64,000 bases of DNA from Clostridiales bacterium (GCA_017551865.1 JAFZKB010000030.1:62001-126000), one strand, 5' to 3'. Shown: positions 35,130-44,354, counted from the first letter of the stretch. The notes: generated by a model from the sequence alone, not told the origin. Translations and numbers: made by a program.

Positions 35130-36557
35130 ATGCGGGATAATACAGTAGGCAAAATCAAAGAAAGAAAGCTTCGGAAGGCGCATACCGTCGATATGTTAAA
35201 CGGCGGCGTGCTGATTCCTCTTATCTGCTATTCCGTTCCGATCGTACTGACCCAGGTACTGCAGCTCCTTTTCAATGCGGCCGATATCGTAGTGGTCGGA
35301 CAGTTCGTCGGCGAAACGGCAGTTGCGGCTGTCGGCTCCTGTGCGCCGCTCATCAACCTTCTTATCAATCTTTTCGTCGGGATCTCTCTGGGCGCGACGG
35401 TCGTTCTCGCTTCGGTACTCGGAGCCAATCAGAAAGAGCGCATCCATGACCTGACACATACGATCTTTTCTCTGGGAATCATCTTCGGCATCCTGACGAG
35501 CATTGTCGGTATCGTGTTCGCAAGGACATTTCTGGAGTGGATGGGCACGACCGCGGATGCCATTGACCAGGCGACCCTTTATCTTCGCATTTATTTCGGC
35601 GGCAGTTTCTTCTTCATGATCTATACTTTCGGGCGCGCCATCATCGTGGCCACGGGCGATACCCGTCGACCTCTCATCTATCTTACGATCTCAGGCGTTC
35701 TCAATGTCGTTTTGAACGTCATTCTTGTGGCGGGTTTCGGCCTGGGCGTCGCTGGTGTGGCCATTGCGACGGTATCTTCCCAGATCCTTTCGGCCGTACT
35801 TATGACGCTGGCACTTATCCATCTCGACAGCGAGTGCCGGATATTCATTTTCGAACTGAAAATCCATAAGAAGCCTTTAAAGAAGATCATCAAGCTCGGT
35901 CTTCCCGTTGGTCTTCAGAACACGCTTTTTTCTCTTTCGAATGTCATCATCCAGTCCTCGGTCAATTCCATCGGCACTGCATGCATGGCCGGAAACAGCG
36001 CCTGTATGAATATCGACTCCTTTATCTATGCGGGCATGAACTCCTTTACCCAGGGGTGCATGACCTTCGCGGGACAAAACTACGGCGCGAAGAAGTACGA
36101 CCGTTTAAATGCGATCTACCGCTCGGCACTGATGTCGATCGCCTTTATCGGACTATCTTTAGGTGCACTGTCGTATCTTCTCGGAACACCACTTCTGAAG
36201 CTGTATCTTCCGGATGCACCGGATTCCGTCGAGTTCGGTCTGGCACGTATGCTGATGGTCGTGGTCCCCGATTTCATGTGCGGTCTTATGGACTGCGGCT
36301 CCGGTATGCTTCGAGGCATCAAAAGATCGGTCTTCCCGATGGTCGCGACGGTCGTGGGTTCCTGCGGACTTCGTCTGGTCTGGGTATTTACGGTATTTGA
36401 CCACTTCCGATCTACATTTACCGACATTCATTCTTATATGCTGCTTTTAGTCTCCTACCCGATCTCTTGGCTTCTGACGTTTATCGTTCTCTTCTCTTAC
36501 TACTGTGTGGTAAAGAAGAAACTCAACAGAAAAATGGTCGAGATGAAAGCCGCGTAA
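35130..36557 (+). CDS. MATE family efflux transporter 1
   Basis: This 475-residue protein has the twelve membrane segments of the MATE (multidrug and toxin extrusion) family, in two homologous halves. NAADIVVVGQFVGETAVAAV is the first-half signature, and an Asn/Gln-rich AGQNYGAKKYDR loop marks the second half. It exports drugs or metabolites in exchange for sodium ions or protons. The ribosome binding site GGGAAG is weak. It is followed by a direct repeat that may control the 61-residue gene downstream. A second MATE gene lies at 42978, with limited similarity. Confidence 0.92.
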   Translation: MRDNTVGKIKERKLRKAHTVDMLNGGVLIPLICYSVPIVLTQVLQLLFNAADIVVVGQFVGETAVAAVGSCAPLINLLINLFVGISLGATVVLASVLGANQKERIHDLTHTIFSLGIIFGILTSIVGIVFARTFLEWMGTTADAIDQATLYLRIYFGGSFFFMIYTFGRAIIVATGDTRRPLIYLTISGVLNVVLNVILVAGFGLGVAGVAIATVSSQILSAVLMTLALIHLDSECRIFIFELKIHKKPLKKIIKLGLPVGLQNTLFSLSNVIIQSSVNSIGTACMAGNSACMNIDSFIYAGMNSFTQGCMTFAGQNYGAKKYDRLNAIYRSALMSIAFIGLSLGALSYLLGTPLLKLYLPDAPDSVEFGLARMLMVVVPDFMCGLMDCGSGMLRGIKRSVFPMVATVVGSCGLRLVWVFTVFDHFRSTFTDIHSYMLLLVSYPISWLLTFIVLFSYYCVVKKKLNRKMVEMKAA

Positions 36558-36585
36558 CGGGTCTTTTTCCATATCTTTCAAAAAT

Positions 36586-36602
36586 GTAAGGTCAGCGTAA
36601 GG
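36586..36602 (+). promoter_or_regulatory. 11-base spaced direct repeat, possible response-regulator box
   Basis: GTAAGG occurs at 36586-36591 and again at 36597-36602, one helical turn apart, which is the layout bound by OmpR/PhoB-type response regulators. It lies 90 bases before the 61-residue membrane protein gene. No two-component genes are in this window. Confidence 0.4.
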
Positions 36603-36691
36603 CACTTCGATAGTTCCGTTTCGTCATCTTCGGTAAGATGGAATCACAAAGAACGAAACACACGAAACAAGAAACTACGAGGTGACGACAT

Positions 36692-36877
36692 ATGAATAAG
36701 CTGGAAAGAAAACTCCTTAATATCTTCGAAACGATTTCGGTATGTGCATTTACGATCTCTGCACTTATGATGAACTACAGAAAGAATGTTCCGGCCGGTG
36801 TTCCTCTCTTCTTCGCTTTCATTACTCTGATCGTATCTCTTTACGAAATGTTCAGCAAAAAGCCGATCAAGAGCTAA
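36692..36877 (+). CDS. small two-segment membrane protein
   Basis: This 61-residue protein has two hydrophobic segments (about 13-29 and 35-54) and basic ends. GAGGTGACGACAT precedes the ATG, placing GAGG about 9 bases upstream. A bidirectional terminator follows at 36911-36975. It resembles no family I know. A one-turn direct repeat upstream suggests specific control, so it is more likely a real small membrane protein than chance. Function unknown. Confidence 0.65.
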   Translation: MNKLERKLLNIFETISVCAFTISALMMNYRKNVPAGVPLFFAFITLIVSLYEMFSKKPIKS

Positions 36878-36910
36878 AAACGCTCCCTACCATCCCCCCA
36901 CTCTACTTAC

Positions 36911-36975
36911 AAAAACTTCCCCGGTAAAGATCCGTGTCAGGTGAAAACACGAAACTTCAAACCGGGGAAGTTTTT
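36911..36975. terminator. bidirectional terminator with perfect 15-base inverted repeat
   Basis: AAAAACTTCCCCGGT (36911-36925) and ACCGGGGAAGTTTTT (36961-36975) are exact inverted copies with a 35-base loop that itself contains a small GTGT/ACAC hairpin. The A-run on one side and T-run on the other let it stop transcription from both directions: from the 61-residue gene and from the ABC operon on the minus strand. Confidence 0.8.
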
Positions 36976-37112
36976 ATCTATCGCTTACCAGCGCCTGATT
37001 CGGAGGGGCGGCGCCGGGAAACGTCGTATGGGATCCTCCGAAAACTCTTTCTTTCGGAGGTATGTGTGAGGGGCCGATAGTAGTGGTGGCGGCACCCTCA
37101 CACCAGAGGGGG
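36976..37112 (-). other. structured non-coding segment after the ABC operon
   Basis: Two more perfect hairpins sit here: CCTCCGAAA (37035-37043) with TTTCGGAGG (37052-37060), and TGTGAGGG (37065-37072) with CCCTCACA (37095-37102). The segment is GC-rich and has no open frame with a ribosome binding site. Seen on the minus strand it starts 3 bases after the ATPase gene's stop and runs into the terminator. It could be a 3' untranslated structure, a small RNA or a short palindromic repeat element. Confidence 0.5.
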
Positions 37113-37114
37113 GC

Positions 37115-37888
37115 TTAGGAATTTACCGATGCAAAAGCAAACTGCATCGGGGCTTCTCTTCTGGATTTGTTTTCTACCTGAAGAGTGTCGGTCGTAATGG
37201 TCTTACCGTTTTCAAGTACGACGGTTCTTGTACCGTAGGCCGCGCACTTCTGGGAGTGGGTGACCTGAAGGATCGTGATGCCCTTTTCTTCGTTGATCCG
37301 ACGGAACAGATCCATGATCTCTGCGCCGGACTTACTGTCGAGGTTACCTGTCGCTTCATCCGCGAGGATGATCTCCGGGTTACTGATGATCGCTCGGGCG
37401 ATGGCGACTCTCTGCTGCTGACCGCCGGAAAGTTTACTCGGCATCTGCTTTCTTTTTGCGGTAAGGCCCGTGATCTCTAAGATCTCATCGAGATCTTTCT
37501 GGAGCGAAGCTCGGGATCTTCCTGCCACGAGGGACGGAAGGAGGATGTTATCTTCTACGTTTAAGTTCTGCACAAGGTTATAGAACTGGAAGATGAAGCC
37601 GATCTTATCAAGGCGGATCTTACTGAGTTTACTTTCTCTCATCTTACGGATATTGTTGCCGCAGATGGAGATCTCGCCTTTGAAATCCCGATCGAGGCCG
37701 CCGATCAGGTAAAGGAGGGTAGATTTACCTGATCCGCTGGCACCCATCAGAGATACAAACTCACCTTTTCTTACTTCCAGCTCGGCGCCGTCGAGCACCT
37801 GCGTGATCACGCCGCCCTTTTTGCCGAAAGTCTTTCTTACGTTATCTACTTTGATCATTACTTCGTTATTCTCATATGCAGTCTTCAT
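37115..37888 (-). CDS. ABC transporter ATP-binding protein (MacB/LolD-like)
   Basis: The protein has 257 residues. Walker A is GASGSGKST, the signature is LSGGQQQR and Walker B is IILADEATG. The last 30 residues form a tail beyond the usual domain, ending in a short hydrophobic segment. This class drives FtsX/MacB-type permeases, which move antimicrobial peptides or lipids or act as mechanotransmitters rather than classic importers. AGAGGT is 8 bases before the ATG. It is the last gene of the PadR operon, 53 bases after the permease. Confidence 0.95.
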   Translation of the reverse strand: MKTAYENNEVMIKVDNVRKTFGKKGGVITQVLDGAELEVRKGEFVSLMGASGSGKSTLLYLIGGLDRDFKGEISICGNNIRKMRESKLSKIRLDKIGFIFQFYNLVQNLNVEDNILLPSLVAGRSRASLQKDLDEILEITGLTAKRKQMPSKLSGGQQQRVAIARAIISNPEIILADEATGNLDSKSGAEIMDLFRRINEEKGITILQVTHSQKCAAYGTRTVVLENGKTITTDTLQVENKSRREAPMQFAFASVNS

Positions 37889-37941
37889 TTTGGTTACCTC
37901 TTTTCTCTTTCTGTCATATAACGTGTCTTAACTAATTCTTC

Positions 37942-40467
37942 TTATTCGTACTTGAGCTGCTCGGCGATCTTCATCTTCCGGATGTTCTTAATCGGCATCA
38001 GGACCGTAAGAACAAAGATCAGGAACAGACCTAAAAGGAATGCCGCTGTGGAGATCGGATCGATCGTAAGACCGAAGTTCATCTCAAGCATCTCCAGCGC
38101 CTTCTGGAAGAGGATCGTGACGATGGTGGAGAATGCAACTGCAACGCCCATCGCAAGGAGGCAGGAGATCAAAGACTCCGACAAGAAGGCTTTCTTCAGT
38201 TTTCCTCTATTCATCGCCGTGGATACCAGGACCGCGCATTCTCTTCTTCTTCCCGAGAAACCGATGATCTGGTTACTTACGACTGCGATGAATGTCAGGA
38301 GCACACCCATGCCGATCAGCATGTAAAGAAGTGTCATCAGTCCTGCACCTTCGGCTTTAACGTCTTTCATGTAGTCTTCCATCGTCTGGCAGGACTCGAT
38401 CATGCAGCCGGAGCGCTCCTTGATGGTATTGACCGCACCCTCCGGATCCGTTGTCTTAATGTAGCAGCGGGTCGGGTGATCTTTAAAGAGCTCGTTATAG
38501 TTATTGAGGCTTACGACATATACGGCCGATCCGGAAGCGAACTTTAAGGTGTTGCAGTAACCGGAAAGCTTCAGTGTCTTTTTTACCTGATCCGGGCGGT
38601 CCGCGCCGAGGATCATCGGGATCTCATCTCCCACATGGTAGCCGAGCTTTTCCGCTACATCCTTATCCATGTAGATCTCGTTATCTCCGATTTTTTCTGG
38701 AAGATCCTTGATCGAAGTATTGAGCTTGTACGCGCCTTCGGTTCCAATCATAACGGCATTGTGGGTAAGCTCCTTCATTTCCTTACTGTTGGCCGTTTCG
38801 AATTTATCTACATCTTCCTGACCGAGGACGAACTCTACGCCCCAGTTGAAGTTAAAGAATTCTACATCCGACACTCCGTCGATCTCGTTAAAGTAACTGT
38901 ATTTACTGGATTCTTCCGTGAGGTTATTGACGACGACATCAGCGTTTGCCGGCTTACGGGTCACAAAGGAGATATAGGCTCCGGATAAGACAAAGAGCGT
39001 AAGTCCGATGGCGACCGCCATGGCAAAGAGGCGGGAGATACCGACAGAGGATTTCTTCGTTCTGGCCTGTACGCAGGAGAATGCAGCGATCGGGCAGTTC
39101 ATCTTCTTGAAGATATTCTCCATCAGGACCGAGAAAGCTCTCAGGATAAACGGGAATCCCAGGAAGAGACCGGCGACGAAAAGAAGGATCGAAACAAAGA
39201 TCAAGGTGATATTCGTGACCGTTTTACTTAATACCAGTACCGTTCCGGTAATAGCCAGTACTGTAAAGAGGATCGATGCGACAAGGGTCTTTTTCGAGTA
39301 CTTATAGTCAGTTTCCTTGTTGTCGAAGATCAGGTCGCGGATCGATGTTCTGGTTGCTTTTGTTAGTTCCTTGATCGGGCAGAGGCACTCAATGACGATC
39401 GCGCCAATGATCACGCCGACCATGGAGATCCAGGAAACGGAACCGAGGTTCATCTCCAGTTTCATGTCCGAACCGGAGTTCAATGTGAATACGTTATTGA
39501 AGATCGGGTCTCTGGTCAGAACATAAAGGACGGTACCGAGGACGCCACCGAGAAGGCCGTAAAGCGCATTTTCAAAGAGAACGATCAAGGAAGTATTCTT
39601 CGGAGAAACACCGAGGCTTCGAAGTGTTCCGACTGTACCCATGCGCTCGACCATGATCCTCTCGGAAAGAGAGATCGTAACAAAGATGACGAGCATCAGG
39701 CAGATCATGAAAAGGATCGCAAACAGGCTGGTGATCGAATTGACCTGAGAGGTGACCATCTCACCGTTGATGAGGTCCTCCAGGACAACGCCCTGGGTCT
39801 TCTCTTCCATCTGCTCACAGAACGCACCGGTCAGATCTCTGTCATGGACATGTACGTAGGCGCCGTTATAGACGATCTCCTCATCACAAAGAAGGGTCTT
39901 GAATCCATCGACCGTGACGGCGACGTTATACTTGGAAGAAAGGATGCCTTTATAGGAAAGGATCGACTTGACCGTATATGCGTGCGGCTGCCCGTCAAGA
40001 TCGTTGAGCTCGATCGTGTCTCCGACCTTAAGGCCCACTTCTTCAGAAAGAGCCTTCGGGATGGCAACTTCGTTATCTTGAAGGTCCACGTCCGAGGCGA
40101 AAAGATGCATCTTCGTGGCATCTTCGATATTTACACCATATACGAGGATGCTCTTTTCGTTAAAGTACTTATATGTCGTGTTCCCCGGTACATTGAATGT
40201 CGTGCTGTTGGCGCTGATCAAGGTCTTATCGTGTGCCGGAAGGCCTTCGAAATCGGAATCCTGAAGATCGATCGCGGAGGTGACCATCACGTTGCTGTCA
40301 CCAAACATCGAAAGGAATGCAGATTCCAGGATATTCTTAATTGAGTTGCTCATATCGAAGGTCATCATGCCGGCAAACGAGCAGATCAGGATGCAAAGGA
40401 TCAGCATGAAGGCCCGAAACGGCTTTGAGAACATATTCTTTAATGTGTGTTTTACAATGACTCCCAT
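37942..40467 (-). CDS. FtsX/MacB-type ABC transporter permease
   Basis: This 841-residue protein has a membrane segment at about 18-38, a large extracytoplasmic domain, then three segments near 240-385 (FtsX core), another block of segments, a second extracytoplasmic domain (about 530-690) and three last segments near 705-835. The two FtsX core repeats show the GTLRSLG-type and AVLVSTAMNRGKLKKAF-type cytoplasmic coupling stretches. It should pair with the ATPase encoded next. Similar ten-segment permeases work in peptide-antibiotic resistance and envelope sensing. AGGTGA precedes the ATG. Confidence 0.92.
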   Translation of the reverse strand: MGVIVKHTLKNMFSKPFRAFMLILCILICSFAGMMTFDMSNSIKNILESAFLSMFGDSNVMVTSAIDLQDSDFEGLPAHDKTLISANSTTFNVPGNTTYKYFNEKSILVYGVNIEDATKMHLFASDVDLQDNEVAIPKALSEEVGLKVGDTIELNDLDGQPHAYTVKSILSYKGILSSKYNVAVTVDGFKTLLCDEEIVYNGAYVHVHDRDLTGAFCEQMEEKTQGVVLEDLINGEMVTSQVNSITSLFAILFMICLMLVIFVTISLSERIMVERMGTVGTLRSLGVSPKNTSLIVLFENALYGLLGGVLGTVLYVLTRDPIFNNVFTLNSGSDMKLEMNLGSVSWISMVGVIIGAIVIECLCPIKELTKATRTSIRDLIFDNKETDYKYSKKTLVASILFTVLAITGTVLVLSKTVTNITLIFVSILLFVAGLFLGFPFILRAFSVLMENIFKKMNCPIAAFSCVQARTKKSSVGISRLFAMAVAIGLTLFVLSGAYISFVTRKPANADVVVNNLTEESSKYSYFNEIDGVSDVEFFNFNWGVEFVLGQEDVDKFETANSKEMKELTHNAVMIGTEGAYKLNTSIKDLPEKIGDNEIYMDKDVAEKLGYHVGDEIPMILGADRPDQVKKTLKLSGYCNTLKFASGSAVYVVSLNNYNELFKDHPTRCYIKTTDPEGAVNTIKERSGCMIESCQTMEDYMKDVKAEGAGLMTLLYMLIGMGVLLTFIAVVSNQIIGFSGRRRECAVLVSTAMNRGKLKKAFLSESLISCLLAMGVAVAFSTIVTILFQKALEMLEMNFGLTIDPISTAAFLLGLFLIFVLTVLMPIKNIRKMKIAEQLKYE

Positions 40468-40614
40468 TTTTCTTTCACCTATTAATGATTCGTTTATGTC
40501 TGATTTTGGACAAAGCTATCGCCAGCGCTATCAAAAATCGACTTTTTTCAGCGCATTTTATGTCTTTTTATGTCAGTTGGAAACTAGCTTGTTTTAGAGT
40601 TTTTTCCTTATGTC

Positions 40615-41520
40615 TTACTTGTTTACGATGTTGATGGAACCTGCGGAGATATCGGCAGACAGGATGATGTCGTAACCATCTTTCATGGTGAACTCATCGC
40701 CGCGCTTCTCGCCATTGATCGTTGCGGATCCGGCAGAGAGGTCAAAGTCATAACCGATCTTCTGACCGTCAACGAATTTGATTTCTACGGAACCGGCTGA
40801 CAGATCCATATCGAAGTCATCCAGAAGGATCAGATCTTTCGCATCAAAGGATCCTGCAGACATATCTACTTTACCGCCACCGATGGTGCAGTTTCTAAGA
40901 GATACATCACCTGCGGACAAATCGAATACGGTGTGACCGAACTCGCAGTCATCGGCGTCGAAGTCACCGGCGGACATATCCACATCGAGGTCGCCCTTAA
41001 CATTCTTGATGTCTGCTTCACCGGCGGAAAGGTCGACGATGAGCTTTTCACAGGTAAATCCGTCTTCGATCTTAAGATCGCCAGCGGAAGTATCAAGATC
41101 AACGATGCCGAACTCGGCGCCCTTCGGATAGTAAACATATACATAGAGGTCTTCGTTCGAGAAGTTAAAGATTCCCAGGTTGATATCGAACTTTCTTCTG
41201 TTGGTGTTGATATTCAGTGTGCCGTCTTCGGATTCGCAGATTACTTCAATGGAGCGGATCCTGTACTCTACAGCATATTCATCACTTTCGATGAATACGA
41301 TGTCGGATTCCGGTACATTGATCTTAATGTCAGAAAAATCGTCTACAACGGTCTTTTTCATCTCACAGATCTTCCCTTCCGAATCGAGGTGGAATCCGTG
41401 ATCGTAGTACATGCGGATCGGCTTTCCTTTATTGGCGAGGGTACCGATCGCAGTCAGTACAATTCCTATAGAAAGTGAAATTCCTGCAACGATGAGTGAT
41501 ATTTTAGTAAATGTCTTCAT
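40615..41520 (-). CDS. DUF4097 beta-helix protein (LiaG-like)
   Basis: The protein has 301 residues. An N-terminal membrane segment (about 7-28) anchors it. From about residue 140 on it is a repetitive beta-helix with the recurring motif LSAG or MSAG, about every 20 residues (for example VDLSAGEADI and VDMSAGDFDA), as in DUF4097/DUF4098 proteins and LiaG. The helix faces the outside. The gene lies between the permease and DUF1700 genes; LiaG and DUF1700 relatives take part in cell-envelope stress responses. GGAG precedes the ATG. Confidence 0.88.
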   Translation of the reverse strand: MKTFTKISLIVAGISLSIGIVLTAIGTLANKGKPIRMYYDHGFHLDSEGKICEMKKTVVDDFSDIKINVPESDIVFIESDEYAVEYRIRSIEVICESEDGTLNINTNRRKFDINLGIFNFSNEDLYVYVYYPKGAEFGIVDLDTSAGDLKIEDGFTCEKLIVDLSAGEADIKNVKGDLDVDMSAGDFDADDCEFGHTVFDLSAGDVSLRNCTIGGGKVDMSAGSFDAKDLILLDDFDMDLSAGSVEIKFVDGQKIGYDFDLSAGSATINGEKRGDEFTMKDGYDIILSADISAGSINIVNK

Positions 41521-41537
41521 ATGTGTTTCTCCTTATA

Positions 41538-42329
41538 TTATGCAGCGGCGGTCTGTGCCTTGTTCTTCTTGTTTCTCTTGTGTACGGCTTTTCCAAGCAT
41601 CTTAGAAAGTCCATGCGCGGTAATACGGATCAGTGCGATCGAACCTGCGGTGAAGAAGATGCCGAGGCCGAAGAAGATAAGGCCGGAGCCTAAGATCGAA
41701 AGAGCGGCAAGAGGATTTAAGAAGAACGCGATGATACCGAATACGCCCGTAGCGATACCGGCGGCGATCATGGCGACTCCGGAAATCAGGAACGCGATGT
41801 AGATGATGAACAGGACAAAGATCATTGTCAGGAACACGATCAGAAGTGCGAAGATCACCGGAGACAGCGGCAGTGCGAAGATCGCGGCTAGCACGATCAT
41901 GAGCGTCTTAAGGGCCGAAGTCTTCTCTTCTTTTGCTTCCGGCTGCGGCTGCTGATACTGCGGAGCCGGCTGAGGCTGCGGCTGCGGAGCGGCCTGCTGA
42001 TAAGCTGTATTTGTGTCATATCCTGTAGCTGTATTTGTTGTGTCATATCCTGTAGCGACCGGGATCGGAGCTACGGCCATTGTCGACTGGACCGACGGGG
42101 CTTCTGCGGAAGCAGCGATACTCTCTTCATATTTTCTGTCAACGACGTCGACTAAGATCTTCTTGGCCAGGACCTTCGGTTCACCTAATTCCTCGATCAC
42201 TTTTGCCTCGTTTTCAATGCCGGCATCCGCGAAATATTCTTCATAGAACTCGATCGCTTCATCCCGATCGGACTGTGGAAGGATCTTCAATGCTTTCTTC
42301 AGATCCTGCAAGTATGTTTCCTTATTCAT
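41538..42329 (-). CDS. DUF1700 membrane protein
   Basis: The 263-residue protein starts with the DUF1700 helical domain (about 1-70), recognised by YLQDLKKAL, then DEAIEFYEEYFADAG and EELGEPKVLAKKI. A Gln/Pro/Thr-rich linker (about 95-140) is followed by four hydrophobic segments (about 143-240) and a basic tail. DUF1700 genes typically sit next to PadR regulators in Firmicutes. The start overlaps the PadR stop by four bases (ATGA), so translation is coupled. Likely a membrane component of the PadR-controlled envelope system. Confidence 0.9.
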   Translation of the reverse strand: MNKETYLQDLKKALKILPQSDRDEAIEFYEEYFADAGIENEAKVIEELGEPKVLAKKILVDVVDRKYEESIAASAEAPSVQSTMAVAPIPVATGYDTTNTATGYDTNTAYQQAAPQPQPQPAPQYQQPQPEAKEEKTSALKTLMIVLAAIFALPLSPVIFALLIVFLTMIFVLFIIYIAFLISGVAMIAAGIATGVFGIIAFFLNPLAALSILGSGLIFFGLGIFFTAGSIALIRITAHGLSKMLGKAVHKRNKKNKAQTAAA

Positions 42330-42640
42330 GTTTCATCCCCTCCTAATAATGAATCAACAGACTCTTTGTATTTGTTCCACTCTTCTAAGTAGTACTTGTA
42401 GAGCTCCCGCCCTCGGTCTGTAATTCGGTAGTATCTTCGGTTACGGCCCTGGTAAGGCTCGTCGTAAGTCTCTAGTGCAAAGTCCTTCTGGAGCCTGCGC
42501 AGGACCGGATACAGTGTCGACTCTGAGATATCCAGTACCGTCTTGACCTGCTGCGTAAGTGTATACCCGTACGCATCACCTTTGGACAAGACCGAAAGTA
42601 CACAAGCATCCAATAATGTTGAACCTAATTGGAATAGCAT
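42326..42640 (-). CDS. PadR-family transcriptional regulator
   Basis: This 104-residue protein is a minimal PadR winged-helix repressor. The recognition helix region is DISESTLYPVLRRLQ and the wing includes YQGRNRRYYRITDRG. The C-terminal helix for dimerisation is short, as in the PadR-s1 (small) group. It most likely represses its own operon through the palindrome at 42673-42693, which covers the -10 and spacer. AAGGAG precedes the ATG. It leads the operon PadR - DUF1700 - DUF4097 - permease - ATPase. Effector unknown; related regulators respond to drugs or envelope stress. Confidence 0.93.
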   Translation of the reverse strand: MLFQLGSTLLDACVLSVLSKGDAYGYTLTQQVKTVLDISESTLYPVLRRLQKDFALETYDEPYQGRNRRYYRITDRGRELYKYYLEEWNKYKESVDSLLGGDET

Positions 42641-42672
42641 ACTATTTCTCCTTTCATATTGTATCGTTGGCT

Positions 42673-42703
42673 ATATTATACGGCGTATAATATTGGATGT
42701 CAA
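42673..42703 (-). promoter_or_regulatory. PadR operon promoter with overlapping palindromic operator
   Basis: On the minus strand TTGACA (42698-42703), 17 bases and TATAAT (42675-42680) match the consensus exactly. Covering the -10 and much of the spacer is a perfect palindrome, ATATTATACG, one central base, CGTATAATAT (42673-42693). A PadR dimer bound there would block polymerase, so self-repression is the natural reading. Confidence 0.85.
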
Positions 42704-42907
42704 CACAATATACAAGATTTTTCTAAAAATCCTTCTACGCACTGAAAACATTACGTTTGCGCCTCCTTTCAGCATACTCATTCTATTCTTTTTCCTAAGA
42801 AAATGCTTGAATTATCCCTTATATGCTCCTTAATTAATCCTTAAAAAAGCTCCTTCTTCCCTTCTGATTTTCTGGAAGATAGCGTAAGAATTTAGCGCAA
42901 TAGTATA

Positions 42908-42936
42908 TTGTTCTGTCCTTCGTTTTTTGCTACAAT
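42908..42936 (+). promoter_or_regulatory. promoter of MATE gene 2
   Basis: TTGTTC (42908-42913), a 17-base spacer ending in TGC, and TACAAT (42931-42936) give a -35 plus extended -10 promoter, 41 bases before the ATG. Confidence 0.6.
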
Positions 42937-42977
42937 GCTCAAACTGACGTTTCTACTATATAAGGTATAAGACATAT

Positions 42978-44354
42978 ATGAATGCTTTTAAGAATGACAA
43001 ACAGTTATATAGGAAACTCCTTCTGATCGCTGTCCCCATGATGGTGCAAAACGGTATTTCAAACTTTGTAAACCTTCTCGACAACCTAATGATCGGTAAG
43101 GTCGGTACCAACGCGCTCTCTGGTGTCGCGATCGCCAACCAGCTGATCTTCGTCTTCTTTCTCATGATCTTCGGCGCCACCGCCGGTGTCGGTATCTTCA
43201 CGGCACAGTATCACGGAAAAGGCGATACGCAGGGTATCCGCTATACGTTCCGCTATAAGATCGTATCGAACGTCATCATTGCAGCGCTGGCAACTGTTGC
43301 GCTTGCGTTCTCTTCACGTTTTCTCATTCACCTTTTCCTTTTAGGTGAAGGTAACCCGGCAGATGCCGCCGAATCTCTTGAGATCGGTGTAGATTATATG
43401 CGCATCATCCTGATCAGCCTGATCCCGATCGGTCTTACCCAGGCCTATGCGGGAACGCTTAAAGATCTCGGCCGGACCAAAGTCCCGATGATCGCTTCTC
43501 TTTGCGCGATCGTCGTCAACCTTATCGGAAACTTCATTTTGATCTATGGTTACTTAGGTTTTCCGGCCCTCGGCGCGACCGGTGCCGCGATCGCGACCGT
43601 CATCTCCCGTTTTGTGGAGCTCGGGATCCTGATCGTCCATACCGGAAAGCACCCGGATCTTTATCCCTTCATCAGCGGTGCGTTCTCTGACTTTAAAATC
43701 CCGAAAGATCTGGCCTTTAAGTTCTTTAGAAAGGCCCTGCCGCTTATGGCAAATGAGACCCTCTGGTCTTTGGGTGTCACGATGATCAACCAGTGCTATT
43801 CCTACCGGAGCCTTGATTCCGTCGCGGCCTTAAATATCGAGTCGACGATCTGGAACCTGATGGGTGTCGCTTTTATCGCGATGGGTGAAGCCGTCGGTAT
43901 CGTCATGGGACATAAGCTCGGATCCGGTGAGCTTTCGACTGCGCATGACAGCGCCAAGAAGATGCGAAGATTTACGGTCCTTTGCGGTATCGTCTTCGGT
44001 ATTCTCATGATCGTAGTCGCACCGTTCTTCCCGCTTCTTTATAACACGACCGACTATATCCGGAATATGGCCACGGGATTCATCATGATCTGCGGTTTCA
44101 CCATGCCGCTCATCGCCTTTAACCATGCGTCCTACTTCATTATCCGAGCCGGCGGAAACACCATCATCACGGTGCTTTTCGACAGCCTTTATACGTGGTG
44201 TATCGCTGTTGTGGCGGCATTCTTCATGAGCCACTACACGACACTCAATGTCACGCTCATGTTCGGGATCGTCCAGTCGCTAGAGCTTCTTAAGTGCTTC
44301 GTCGCCTTCGGAATGGTCAGGTCCAACATCTGGGTCAAAAATATCGTGAAATAA
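42978..44354 (+). CDS. MATE family efflux transporter 2
   Basis: This 458-residue protein has twelve membrane segments in two halves. The first half starts with VQNGISNFVNLLDNLMIGKVG, given here by its ends, and GATAGVGIFTAQYHGKGD is the conserved first-half loop; the second half has the corresponding AMGEAVGIVMGHKLG loop. It differs from MATE 1 and resembles the clostridial MATE group often found near regulators of the PadR or MarR type. It should be a cation-coupled exporter. AAGG precedes the ATG at some distance. A bidirectional terminator follows. Confidence 0.92.
   Translation: MNAFKNDKQLYRKLLLIAVPMMVQNGISNFVNLLDNLMIGKVGTNALSGVAIANQLIFVFFLMIFGATAGVGIFTAQYHGKGDTQGIRYTFRYKIVSNVIIAALATVALAFSSRFLIHLFLLGEGNPADAAESLEIGVDYMRIILISLIPIGLTQAYAGTLKDLGRTKVPMIASLCAIVVNLIGNFILIYGYLGFPALGATGAAIATVISRFVELGILIVHTGKHPDLYPFISGAFSDFKIPKDLAFKFFRKALPLMANETLWSLGVTMINQCYSYRSLDSVAALNIESTIWNLMGVAFIAMGEAVGIVMGHKLGSGELSTAHDSAKKMRRFTVLCGIVFGILMIVVAPFFPLLYNTTDYIRNMATGFIMICGFTMPLIAFNHASYFIIRAGGNTIITVLFDSLYTWCIAVVAAFFMSHYTTLNVTLMFGIVQSLELLKCFVAFGMVRSNIWVKNIVK

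Larger units (their letters stand above)
42641..42977. other. 337-base divergent intergenic region
   Basis: It holds the PadR operon promoter and operator (42673-42703) and, facing the other way, the second MATE promoter (42908-42936). The AT-rich middle shows no gene, riboswitch or strong hairpin. Confidence 0.6.
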
